A stretch of 64,000 nucleotides of DNA, taken from NCBI GenBank assembly GCA_016707585.1, contig JADJHL010000002.1, positions 186,001-250,000 on the forward strand, in the 5' to 3' direction. Positions 18,286 through 25,825 of the stretch are shown here, piece by piece. This DNA is from Ignavibacteriales bacterium (GTDB taxonomy: Bacteria; Bacteroidota; Ignavibacteria; Ignavibacteriales; Ignavibacteriaceae). Position 1 is the first letter of the stretch. Every line of letters starts with the position of its first letter. The translations under genes were made by a program, and so were the position numbers. The notes beneath the pieces were generated by a model. The model saw only the letters and a program-made list of their open reading frames with translations. It was not told the origin of the DNA and did no database searches.

Positions 18286-19113
18286 TTGAATTTTATGGAA
18301 AAAGAAAAACCAATCGGAGTTTTTGATTCCGGTATTGGCGGTTTAACAGTAGTAAAAAGATTATCATCAGTATTACCAAGAGAAAGCATAGTTTATTTTG
18401 GAGATACAGCTCGTGTACCTTATGGTTCAAAATCAAACGCTACGGTAATTGATTACTCAATTCAGGATTCAGCTTTTTTACTTAAAAAAAATGTTAAGGC
18501 AGTTGTTGTTGCCTGCAATACTGCATCATCAATCGCAATTCCAGAGTTAAGAAAAAAGTTTGATGTTCCGGTTATAGGTGTAATTTTACCGGGCGCAGAT
18601 ATGGCGTATAAAGAAACGAGAAACGGCAGAATAGGTGTAATCGGAACCCGTGCTACAATAAATAATAATGCTTACTCAAACGCAATAAAGGAAATTGATA
18701 ACTCAATTGAGGTTTTTGAAAAAGCTTGCCCATTGTTTGTGCCAATTGCAGAAGAAGGCTGGACTCACCATCGAGCGACTTATGAAATTGCAGAAGAGTA
18801 TCTTAAGGAATTACGCAAGAAAGAAATTGATACTTTGGTTTTGGGCTGTACACATTATCCTTTACTTGCAGATGTAATTCAGGAAGTAATTGGTAAAGAT
18901 GTAAAACTTATCGATTCCGGAATTGCAACAGCTGAAGTAGTTCGTAATGAAATTGATAGAATTGGATTAGAAACAAACTCAGCAGTGCCAGGTAATTTGG
19001 ATTTATATGTAAGCGATATACCAACAACATTTAAACAAGTTGCAGAATTGTTTCTCGGCAAACAAATAAACGATGTTGTTAAAGTTGATATTGAGGATTT
19101 GCACAAGATTTAG
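18286..19113 (+). CDS. murI: Glutamate racemase
   Basis: MurI makes D-glutamate for peptidoglycan. Both catalytic cysteines are present: Cys77 in VACNTASS and Cys188 in VLGCTHYPLL. The N-terminal GVFDSGIGGLTV and the GDTARVPYG motif are typical. Two starts are possible: TTG at 18286, five bases after an AGGTG ribosome-like site, or ATG at 18295, which is closer to the usual family N terminus. I give the longer form but cannot decide. Its last four bases overlap the end of the convergent antitoxin gene. Confidence 0.95.
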   Translation: MNFMEKEKPIGVFDSGIGGLTVVKRLSSVLPRESIVYFGDTARVPYGSKSNATVIDYSIQDSAFLLKKNVKAVVVACNTASSIAIPELRKKFDVPVIGVILPGADMAYKETRNGRIGVIGTRATINNNAYSNAIKEIDNSIEVFEKACPLFVPIAEEGWTHHRATYEIAEEYLKELRKKEIDTLVLGCTHYPLLADVIQEVIGKDVKLIDSGIATAEVVRNEIDRIGLETNSAVPGNLDLYVSDIPTTFKQVAELFLGKQINDVVKVDIEDLHKI

Positions 19114-19412
19114 TTTATTGAAATTATTATTTTTTTACTTAATCCAACCTCAACCAATCTATAAAACGTAGAAATTTGTATGTCGCTTTTGCCTGCTTCA
19201 ATTCTTGAAATATAGGTTTTCTTTGTCCCTGTTTTTTCTGCTAAAGCTTCTTGAGTCAGATTAGCCTTTTTGCGCTCATCTTTAAGCATTTCACCCAATC
19301 TAAACGCAACTGAATTGGTTTCAAATTCTTCTCTTTTCTTAGTCCCTTTTTTACCGTATTGTTTATCAAGATGTTCATCAAAAGTTATAATTTTTTTTGT
19401 CAATCGTTTCAT
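19110..19412 (-). CDS. HigA-like antitoxin, XRE-family helix-turn-helix
   Basis: This 100-residue protein has a Cro/C1-type helix-turn-helix at about residues 46-92 (LTQEALAEKTGTKKTYISRIEAGK). The N-terminal 40 residues are basic and probably bind the toxin. It starts two bases after the toxin stop, with an AGAGAG ribosome-like site inside the toxin gene, so the pair is co-translated in toxin-first order, as in higBA modules. It should neutralise the toxin and repress the operon at the palindromes upstream of the toxin gene. Its 3' end overlaps murI by four bases in convergent orientation. Confidence 0.85.
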   Translation of the reverse strand: MKRLTKKIITFDEHLDKQYGKKGTKKREEFETNSVAFRLGEMLKDERKKANLTQEALAEKTGTKKTYISRIEAGKSDIQISTFYRLVEVGLSKKIIISIN

Positions 19413-19413
19413 T

Positions 19414-19761
19414 TTATTTTTTCTCTCTAGCTTTTTCTGTAAAATACTCTTGTTTCAATTTGTTCCCCATTTCAATTTCCTTCTTGGGTGTTTTGTTTGT
19501 TTTTTTCACAAATCCATTTATTAAAACGACTAATTTTCCTTCATCAAAGAAACAAAATATTCTTAAACTTTTTGCTTGCGTTATTATCTTAATCTCATAA
19601 AGTCCATCAGTTCCTTCTAAATATTTAAGAAATTTAATTGGAACTCGCTCAACATTTCTAATAAGATCAAGAACAAAATCTATCTTTTCCTTTGTCTTCT
19701 TATCTTCCTCAGAATAAAAATCAAAGAAATGATTACCAAAGAATATTATTTCCCTTTGCAT
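19414..19761 (-). CDS. HigB-like toxin, RelE/Gp49 superfamily
   Basis: This 115-residue protein matches the phage-derived Gp49-like/HigB toxin family, whose members cleave mRNA on the ribosome. Typical features are the LKYLEGTDGLYEIKI segment near residues 43-57, the RIFCFF strand near 67-72, and a VLINGFVKKTNKTPKKEIE stretch near 78-96. The C terminus is lysine-rich. It precedes its antitoxin by two bases. Four palindromic half-sites lie 10-28 bases before its ATG, and there is no evident ribosome site, both compatible with tight autorepression. The pair sits between murI and the asparaginase gene. Confidence 0.85.
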   Translation of the reverse strand: MQREIIFFGNHFFDFYSEEDKKTKEKIDFVLDLIRNVERVPIKFLKYLEGTDGLYEIKIITQAKSLRIFCFFDEGKLVVLINGFVKKTNKTPKKEIEMGNKLKQEYFTEKAREKK

Positions 19762-19770
19762 AATTTAAGA

Positions 19771-19789
19771 TAACTAATTAGTTAACTAA
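19771..19789 (-). promoter_or_regulatory. Overlapping palindromes, putative HigA operator
   Basis: TAACTAATTAGTTA (19771-19784) and TTAGTTAACTAA (19778-19789) are both perfect palindromes that share bases. They make alternating half-sites 10-28 bases upstream of the toxin ATG. Antitoxins of this class bind such palindromes to repress their own operon. Confidence 0.55.
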
Positions 19790-19825
19790 GTTCCAAACTA
19801 TTTTCTAGCTTTACTGAAATATTCT

Positions 19826-20797
19826 TCACTCAAAATATTTTCGTATCTCATCCTGCTTATTTGTTAATCCAAGTACAATCATCAATTTTATTCGGGCTTT
19901 TTGTCCATTTAGATAATCAGAAAAAATAACACCAAGATCATGAAGATGTTTGCCGGCGCCGGGATAACTATAAACATCATCAGTTTCTCCTGCAGGACAT
20001 CGAGAAGTAAGAACAACTGGAATACCTTTTTCAACTGCGTACTTAATTCCTTCAAATGCCGGCGGAGGAACATTTCCAACTCCCAAAGCTTCAACAACAA
20101 TTCCATCAACTTTACTATCCGTAGAAAACTTAAAAAACTTTTCATCCATTCCAGCGTAAACCGTAAGTAAATCTACATTCGTATTAATTTTATCTGTTTC
20201 GATTGTTTCAAGATGTCTTGGTAAACGATTAAAAATTACTCTTCCATTTTGTACAAATCCAAGAGTGCCAAAATCTAAACTTTTAAATGACTCAACTGAA
20301 TCAGAATAAATTTTTGTTACTTCGCTTGCCGCATTTATTTCTCCGTTAAGACAAACAAGTACACCAAGATTTTTTGAGTTATCATTTAAACAAATATGTA
20401 AAGCATCAATCAGATTTTTTGGTCCATCCCAATCTGGCTCTGAACTATTTTTCATGGCACCAATAACTACAATTGGAATTTCTGTTTTGATTGTTAAATC
20501 TAAAAAGTAAGCTGTTTCTTCAAGTGTGTCTGTTCCGTGAGTTACAATTACACCATGAAATTTATCTGATTTTAATTTTGTGTTTATCTTCTCTGATAAA
20601 TCTAACATCAATTCAGGAGTTACGTGCGGGCCAGGATATTTTCCAAAATCAAAACATTCTATCTCTGCTAAAGAATTTGCTTCCGGAATCATTCCTAATA
20701 ATTCATTACCAGAATATCTTGGAACTGCTCCACCTGTTTTTTCATCGATCATCATCGAAAAAGTTCCGCCGGTAAACACAACTAATATTTTTTTCAT
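19826..20797 (-). CDS. L-asparaginase, type I-like
   Basis: The enzyme hydrolyses asparagine to aspartate and ammonia. The first catalytic threonine is Thr12 in TGGTF, and the second motif is HGTDTLEET with the catalytic Thr-Asp pair. A GAMKNSSEPDWDGPKN segment and the C-terminal CPAGETDDVYSYPGAG region are family-like. I chose the ATG at 20797, which has a GAGA-like ribosome site, over a TTG 24 bases upstream. No signal peptide is present, so the cytoplasmic form is likely; a broader asparaginase/glutaminase assignment is also possible. Confidence 0.9.
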   Translation of the reverse strand: MKKILVVFTGGTFSMMIDEKTGGAVPRYSGNELLGMIPEANSLAEIECFDFGKYPGPHVTPELMLDLSEKINTKLKSDKFHGVIVTHGTDTLEETAYFLDLTIKTEIPIVVIGAMKNSSEPDWDGPKNLIDALHICLNDNSKNLGVLVCLNGEINAASEVTKIYSDSVESFKSLDFGTLGFVQNGRVIFNRLPRHLETIETDKINTNVDLLTVYAGMDEKFFKFSTDSKVDGIVVEALGVGNVPPPAFEGIKYAVEKGIPVVLTSRCPAGETDDVYSYPGAGKHLHDLGVIFSDYLNGQKARIKLMIVLGLTNKQDEIRKYFE

Positions 20798-20887
20798 TTT
20801 ATTCTCAAATTTTGTGAACAAAAATAGCTTTATTACGCTATTCTAAAAAGAAAACTATGCGATTTATCATCTAAAAAACAAAGTGAC

Positions 20888-20916
20888 TTGCGGAGTTAAA
20901 TACGAAAGTATATTTT
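20888..20916 (+). promoter_or_regulatory. Possible promoter of the nfu gene
   Basis: TTG at 20888-20890 lies 18 bases upstream of TATATTTT (20909-20916), a 7 of 8 match to the TAnnTTTG element. The ATG is 30 bases further on. The match is modest in AT-rich DNA. Confidence 0.35.
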
Positions 20917-20946
20917 TCGCACACGTATAAACAAAAAGGTGTAATT

Positions 20947-21489
20947 ATGTTAATGGTACAAGATGTTGATTTAACTCCAAATCCTCACGCATTAAAATTT
21001 ATTTTGAATGAAAAATTATTAAACAACGAAACACGACAATACGCTGATAAAGAATCCGCACAAAATGATCCGTTTGCAAAAGGAATTTTTGAAATTGATG
21101 GAGTAGTTTCCGTTTTTTATATGGATAAATTTGTAACGATTGAAAAATCTGTAGAAAATAACTGGGGACAAATACAAAGACCATTTATAAACTTCTTAAA
21201 AACTTTTGATAAAAATCTTATTCCTGCTGAACAAGAAATTACAGTAAGTGATGAAGAATCAAACGAACTTTTAAAACAAATAAATATTTTGCTTGATCAA
21301 AAAGTTAGACCTGCACTTGCCGGCGATGGCGGCGGTTTAGAAGTTTTAGGTTTGGATGGTTACACTGTTAAGATTAGATATCAAGGTGCTTGCGGAAGCT
21401 GTCCAAGTTCTATTAGTGGAACATTAATGGCAATTGAAGGATTACTAAAACGTGATGTTAATCCTGCAATAAATGTAGTTCCTGCTTAA
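20947..21489 (+). CDS. nfu: NifU/Nfu family iron-sulfur cluster scaffold or carrier
   Basis: The protein (180 residues) probably carries Fe-S clusters to client proteins. Residues 8-93 form an Nfu N-terminal domain (TPNPHALKF, then FEIDGVVSVFY). Residues 105-178 form the NifU C-terminal domain with the cluster cysteines Cys149 and Cys152 in CGSCPSS. This N plus C arrangement is the same as in eukaryotic NFU1 and Bacteroidetes homologues. An AAGGTG ribosome site precedes the ATG. A strong terminator follows within 25 bases, so it is likely monocistronic. Confidence 0.94.
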   Translation: MLMVQDVDLTPNPHALKFILNEKLLNNETRQYADKESAQNDPFAKGIFEIDGVVSVFYMDKFVTIEKSVENNWGQIQRPFINFLKTFDKNLIPAEQEITVSDEESNELLKQINILLDQKVRPALAGDGGGLEVLGLDGYTVKIRYQGACGSCPSSISGTLMAIEGLLKRDVNPAINVVPA

Positions 21490-21511
21490 ATTATATTTTA
21501 AATTTTTTGTT

Positions 21512-21538
21512 AGGCTGCTTTGCTTAGCAGCCTTTTTT
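21512..21538 (+). terminator. Intrinsic terminator after nfu
   Basis: An 8-base perfect stem AGGCTGCT/AGCAGCCT with a 6-base loop is followed by a run of six T. It is a textbook Rho-independent terminator, 23 bases past the nfu stop and just before the ogt start. Confidence 0.92.
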
Positions 21539-21555
21539 ATTTTATGGAAGCGAAT

Positions 21556-22062
21556 ATGTCGGAAATAAAATACTACTCTGAAGAAATAATCTCTGAAATC
21601 AATATTGCTGTTCTTGCTTCATCAAAAGGAGTAAAAAAAATATTCTTTAATCCCACAAAAGAAATAACTGAATTATCCATAGCAACAAAACTTAGGAGTG
21701 ATGATCCATATCTGTTCGGAATTTTTGATCAACTTAAAGAATACTTTGCCGGGACAAGAAAAGAATTCGATGTTCCACTTGATATTGAAGGAACAGATTT
21801 TCAAAAAAGAGTTTGGAATGAGCTAAGAAAAATTCCTTATGGAAAAACTATCAGCTACAAAATTTTATCAGAAAAACTTGGGGATGTGAAAGCAATTCGC
21901 GCAGTTGGAAAAGCAAACGGACAAAATCCAATTGCCATTATAATCCCGTGTCATAGAGTAATTGGAGCCAATGGAAGTTTGGTTGGCTATGCAGGTGGAC
22001 TTGCTATAAAAGAAAAACTCCTTCATTTAGAAGGAGCATTAAATCCTGAACTGTTTGATTAA
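21556..22062 (+). CDS. ogt: Methylated-DNA--[protein]-cysteine S-methyltransferase
   Basis: The protein repairs O6-alkylguanine by moving the alkyl group to its own cysteine. The active-site IIPCHRVIGANG motif is present, with the acceptor Cys at residue 132 counted from the chosen start. The upstream FQKRVWNELRKIPYGKT segment is the helix-turn-helix region. I set the start at ATG 21556 because GGAAG lies five bases upstream; an ATG at 21544 is possible, and longer forms would run into the nfu terminator. At 168 residues it is a normal ogt-type protein without an Ada domain. Confidence 0.94.
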   Translation: MSEIKYYSEEIISEINIAVLASSKGVKKIFFNPTKEITELSIATKLRSDDPYLFGIFDQLKEYFAGTRKEFDVPLDIEGTDFQKRVWNELRKIPYGKTISYKILSEKLGDVKAIRAVGKANGQNPIAIIIPCHRVIGANGSLVGYAGGLAIKEKLLHLEGALNPELFD

Positions 22063-22078
22063 AGACCAAACGTTAAAA

Positions 22079-22243
22079 TTATTTTAAATCTGTTACTTTA
22101 CTAATATCAGCAAGCTTAACAAATTTTTCGTTGAACTTATACGCGCCGCCATCGGTCTTCATGCTTTTAATAACTTTTACAGTTACGCCTTCAACTTTTT
22201 TCTTGCCTTTTGCTTTATCCGCAAAACTCTGAACTTTTGCCAT
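22079..22243 (-). CDS. Small basic protein, DUF4295-like
   Basis: This is a 54-residue open frame starting MAKVQSFADKAKGK and ending DISKVTDLK. An AGGA ribosome site lies 8-11 bases before the ATG. The middle segment VKVIKSMKTDGGAYKFNEK resembles the short DUF4295 proteins that Bacteroidetes often encode near ribosomal protein genes (VIKMVKSPKTGAYTF pattern). It is convergent with ogt, with 16 bases between the stops. A ribosome-related role would be inference from the family's usual neighbourhood. Confidence 0.65.
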   Translation of the reverse strand: MAKVQSFADKAKGKKKVEGVTVKVIKSMKTDGGAYKFNEKFVKLADISKVTDLK

Positions 22244-22333
22244 TTTATAATCCTATTATTTTTAAACCATGATTTTGGGCTGTAAATATATAGCAATAAT
22301 ACTTTAAAGAAAAGATTTTATATTCACTCAATT

Positions 22334-22364
22334 CTTGTGAATCTTGCATTTTTTATTAGTTTTG
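22334..22364 (+). promoter_or_regulatory. Putative promoter of the aldo/keto reductase gene
   Basis: CTTG (22334-22337) and TAGTTTTG (22357-22364) are separated by 19 bases, close to the TTTG-N19-TAnnTTTG Bacteroidetes pattern. The ATG at 22384 is 20 bases further on, and no ribosome site is visible, which is common in this group. Confidence 0.5.
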
Positions 22365-22383
22365 GGCTTCATTTTTCAATTTT

Positions 22384-23886
22384 ATGATTATGGCTTCAGT
22401 CGAAGGAACAAAAAACTACATTTCTAATTTTTCAGACATCAAATCCAAAGTTTTGGGTAAGACAGGATTTGAAGTTTCTATTTGCGGATTTGGCGGATAC
22501 AGAATTGATGATGGAATTCCGCAGCACCAAAATGCTTTAGAAAAAGCTCTACTCTCGGGAATAAATCTTATTGATACTTCATCAAATTATTTTGATGGCG
22601 GAAGTGAATTTCTTGTTGGAAAAGTTTTAAACAAACTTGTTGCAGAAAATAAAATTAATCGTGAAAATGTTATTGTAGTTTCCAAAGGCGGATATTTACA
22701 AGGATCAAATCTTAAACTTGGAATGGAACGAGAACAATCCGGGAAACCATTTAGCGATGTTGTAAAGTGTACGCAAGATTTGTGGCATTGCATAAGTCCG
22801 GATTTTCTGGAAAACCAAATAACTCTTTCATTAAAAAGATTAAATTTGAATAAGATTGATGTTTATCTTCTTCATAATCCTGAATACTTTTTAACATACT
22901 CCATCATTTCTGATCCCGAAAGACGGGAGCGGGAATACTATCGTAGAATAAAAGAAGCATTCATACATTTAGAATCAGAAGTTAAACGCGGCAGAATTTC
23001 TTGCTACGGAATTTCATCCAACACTTTTGCTGAGAAAGAAACAAAACAAAATTTCACTTCGCTGGAAAGAGTAATTTCAATCGCAAATGAGATTTCCGAA
23101 AACAATCATTTTGCGGTAGTTCAGTTTCCTATGAACTTAATTGAAAACGGCGGAATGACTATTTTGAATCAGCACTATCAAACAAAAACTTTCTTACAAA
23201 TTGCTGGCGAAAATAATCTTGGAGTTTTAGTTAATCGTCCACTTAATGCGATCAGCAAAAATAAATTAATTCGATTAGCAGATTACCCCGTAACTGAGGA
23301 TAGAAACGATAATGAAATATTTAGTTTGATGGATGACTTGAGTAAACAGGAATCTAATCTTATTGAAAAATATATTAATTATATGGGTTTGAGTGCAAGT
23401 GAGAAAAAGAATGTTACTGATTGTATTTCACTTTCCGCTATCCTAAAATCAAACTATAGAAAATTTGATAATCCGGGAAATTTTAGTGAAATAAAGAGTA
23501 CCATTTTAATTCCCCGTGCAAATTTTGCGATTAACGAAATTGGTAAAAGTTATCCGGATGATCAGAATGTTGTTCGTGCACTTAGAAATTTTGCAGTGAC
23601 TACAAACATATTATTAGACTCGATTTTCAGCAATCTGGCTAAAAACAAGAATCTTGAAAATGAGAAATTCCATTTAGCAATAAATAAATTTGCCAATAGT
23701 GAACAGCAAAAATTATCACTTTCGCAAAAGGCTATACTATTAATTAATAGTGTACCGGAAGTAACCACAACATTAGTTGGTATGAAATCCGTCAATTATG
23801 TAGATGATGTTCTAAAATCGATTAAAAGTGAGGTTATAACAAATTTTGCTGATTACTGGCATAATAATGGTATTTCCATTCAATAA
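22384..23886 (+). CDS. Aldo/keto reductase family protein with long C-terminal extension
   Basis: This 500-residue protein has a complete aldo/keto reductase tetrad region: Asp64 and Tyr69 in DTSSNYF, Lys101 in VSKGGY and His164 in YLLHNPEYF. NAD(P)H-dependent reduction of a carbonyl substrate is likely. Ordinary members are about 300-350 residues, and the extra 150 residues here have no motif I can name. An ATG at 22390 is an alternative start. No neighbour suggests the substrate; the next gene (plsY) lies 134 bases downstream. Confidence 0.85.
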   Translation: MIMASVEGTKNYISNFSDIKSKVLGKTGFEVSICGFGGYRIDDGIPQHQNALEKALLSGINLIDTSSNYFDGGSEFLVGKVLNKLVAENKINRENVIVVSKGGYLQGSNLKLGMEREQSGKPFSDVVKCTQDLWHCISPDFLENQITLSLKRLNLNKIDVYLLHNPEYFLTYSIISDPERREREYYRRIKEAFIHLESEVKRGRISCYGISSNTFAEKETKQNFTSLERVISIANEISENNHFAVVQFPMNLIENGGMTILNQHYQTKTFLQIAGENNLGVLVNRPLNAISKNKLIRLADYPVTEDRNDNEIFSLMDDLSKQESNLIEKYINYMGLSASEKKNVTDCISLSAILKSNYRKFDNPGNFSEIKSTILIPRANFAINEIGKSYPDDQNVVRALRNFAVTTNILLDSIFSNLAKNKNLENEKFHLAINKFANSEQQKLSLSQKAILLINSVPEVTTTLVGMKSVNYVDDVLKSIKSEVITNFADYWHNNGISIQ

Positions 23887-24020
23887 TTTTCTGAATCGGT
23901 CGATAATAATAATTATCTAACTGAAGGTAATATAAAAATCTTTCTAAATATCAAATATTTCTATACGTTGTTTATTTAGAATTTATTGTTTAGGTTTTAT
24001 CACAATTTTTTGGATTTATA

Positions 24021-24683
24021 ATGTTTTTACTGGCAACAATCATAATTCTCTCGTACTTAGTTGGCTCAATACCAACGAGCATTATTATTAGTAAGCTATT
24101 TCACGGAATTGATATTCGTGAACACGGCAGTGGAAACGCTGGCGGTACAAATGTTATGCGCGTATTGGGCTGGAAAAAAGGATTGCTCGTAATTTTACTT
24201 GATGCCCTTAAGGGCGCACTTGCTGTTGTTGTTGTCGCAAGATTACATTACGGCGGATTGCCATTTCAAAACGTTTCTCCTTTTGATGATTTTACTTTAG
24301 TTCAAATTATTGCTGGTATTGCCGCAGTTATCGGACATATCTGGACAATCTTTGCCGGCTTCCGCGGCGGTAAAGGAATCGCAACTGCTCTTGGTATGTT
24401 AATAATGATTATTACTGTTGATATGCTTGTTGCACTTGGAATTTTTATTATCGTTGTGACGATATCGCGTTACGTTTCCTTAGGTTCGATTTTAGCCGCT
24501 CTATCAATTCCATTTACTCTTATTTTTAGAGAAAATATTTTACACGATCATATTCAGAGCTACGGAACTTTACTTCCATTTGTAGCTGCTGTTTCCTTAC
24601 TTGTTGTTTTTACACATCGCAAAAATGTTATGCGATTGATAAACGGAACAGAAAGTAAAATAAGCTTTAAGAAAAAGAAATAA
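24021..24683 (+). CDS. plsY: Acyl-phosphate:glycerol-3-phosphate acyltransferase PlsY
   Basis: PlsY transfers an acyl group from acyl-phosphate to glycerol 3-phosphate, the first step of membrane phospholipid synthesis. The 220-residue protein has five or more hydrophobic segments. It carries the three family motifs: GSIPTS near residues 16-21, HGSGNAGGTNVMR near 35-47 and FRGGKGIATALG near 113-124. Its stop overlaps the gpsA start by one base, so the two are coupled; gpsA provides its substrate. Confidence 0.96.
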   Translation: MFLLATIIILSYLVGSIPTSIIISKLFHGIDIREHGSGNAGGTNVMRVLGWKKGLLVILLDALKGALAVVVVARLHYGGLPFQNVSPFDDFTLVQIIAGIAAVIGHIWTIFAGFRGGKGIATALGMLIMIITVDMLVALGIFIIVVTISRYVSLGSILAALSIPFTLIFRENILHDHIQSYGTLLPFVAAVSLLVVFTHRKNVMRLINGTESKISFKKKK

Positions 24684-25684
24684 TGAAAATTTCTGTACTT
24701 GGCGCTGGCGGCTGGGGAACTACACTCGGTATTCTTCTCCATTACAACGGTCATCAGGTTACACTTTGGGAATACAAAAAAAATTATGTTAAGGAGTTAA
24801 TCAAAAAACGAGTTAACTCAATTTACCTTCCAGGCGTTCCAATTCCAGATGAAATCTCAATTACTCACGATTTAAAAGAATCTGTTCATCAAAAAAACTT
24901 AATTGTTCTTGCTGTACCTTCACAGTTTTTACGATCAGTTATTGAGGATGTTAGTTATTCTGATATTAAAAATTCGATTCTTGTTAGTGTTGCAAAAGGA
25001 ATTGAGAACAAGCATTTAATGACGATGTCTCAAATGTTAAAAGATGTTCATCCAAATTTAAGTGATGAACAAATTGGTGTTTTATCTGGCCCATCACACG
25101 CAGAAGAAGTTTCTAAGAGAATTCCAACCGCTGTAGTTGCAGCCTCAACCGAACTTGAAACTTCTAAATCAATTCAAGCAGCATTTATGAATTCCTATTT
25201 CCGTGTTTATTCTTCAACTGATATTCTTGGCGTTGAGCTTGGTGGTGCTTTTAAAAATGTAATTGCAATCGGTGCAGGAATAATTGATGGCGCTGGTTTT
25301 GGTGATAATACTAAAGCTGCAATCATGACTCGCGGTGTTGCAGAAATTTCTCGTCTTGGAATGGCTATGGGTGCAAGACCAGAAACTTTTGCAGGACTTT
25401 CCGGAATGGGTGATTTAATTGTTACTTGTATGAGCAAGCACAGTCGTAATCGTTATGTTGGTGAGCAAATCGGCAAAGGAAAAACTCTTAAAGAAGTTTT
25501 AAAGAGTATGGAAATGGTCGCTGAAGGAGTTGAAACAAGTCGCTCTGCTTCCAAGCTTGCAGAAAAAAATAATGTTGAAACTCCAATTACAACTGAAGTT
25601 TATAAAATATTATTCGAGGATAAAGATCCTGTCAAAGCAACAACAGATCTTATGACTCGTGATATGAAAACCGAAAGGCACTAA
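24683..25684 (+). CDS. gpsA: Glycerol-3-phosphate dehydrogenase [NAD(P)+]
   Basis: GpsA reduces dihydroxyacetone phosphate to glycerol 3-phosphate for phospholipid synthesis. The 333-residue length is standard. The dinucleotide-binding GAGGWGTTLG lies at 7-16, and VAKGIENK near 111-118, LSGPSHAEEV near 134-143 and the NVIAIGAG segment near 190-197 are all typical. It overlaps plsY by one base. A long imperfect inverted repeat lies between its stop and the convergent dgt gene. Confidence 0.97.
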   Translation: MKISVLGAGGWGTTLGILLHYNGHQVTLWEYKKNYVKELIKKRVNSIYLPGVPIPDEISITHDLKESVHQKNLIVLAVPSQFLRSVIEDVSYSDIKNSILVSVAKGIENKHLMTMSQMLKDVHPNLSDEQIGVLSGPSHAEEVSKRIPTAVVAASTELETSKSIQAAFMNSYFRVYSSTDILGVELGGAFKNVIAIGAGIIDGAGFGDNTKAAIMTRGVAEISRLGMAMGARPETFAGLSGMGDLIVTCMSKHSRNRYVGEQIGKGKTLKEVLKSMEMVAEGVETSRSASKLAEKNNVETPITTEVYKILFEDKDPVKATTDLMTRDMKTERH

Positions 25685-25693
25685 CAAACGATT

Positions 25694-25813
25694 GTCATTG
25701 CGAGCCCGACTTTAGTCGGCGAAGCAATCTGTTACTCAACTTACATCATTATTAAAGAAAAAGTTTTTAATCTCTCAACAGATTGCTTCACTCGAAGACT
25801 CGTTCGCAATAAC
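25694..25813. repeat. Long imperfect inverted repeat between gpsA and dgt
   Basis: The left arm is 25694-25732 (GTCATTGCGAGCC to GAAGCAATCTGTT region) and the right arm 25777-25813 is its imperfect complement (AACAGATTGCTTC to TCGCAATAAC). About 44 bases separate the arms. The GCAATCTGTT/AACAGATTGC inner ends pair perfectly. The core is a type of dispersed repeat I recognise from other Bacteroidetes-group genomes. Between convergent genes it may also end both transcripts. Confidence 0.75.
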
Positions 25814-25825
25814 ATTCATAAATAA

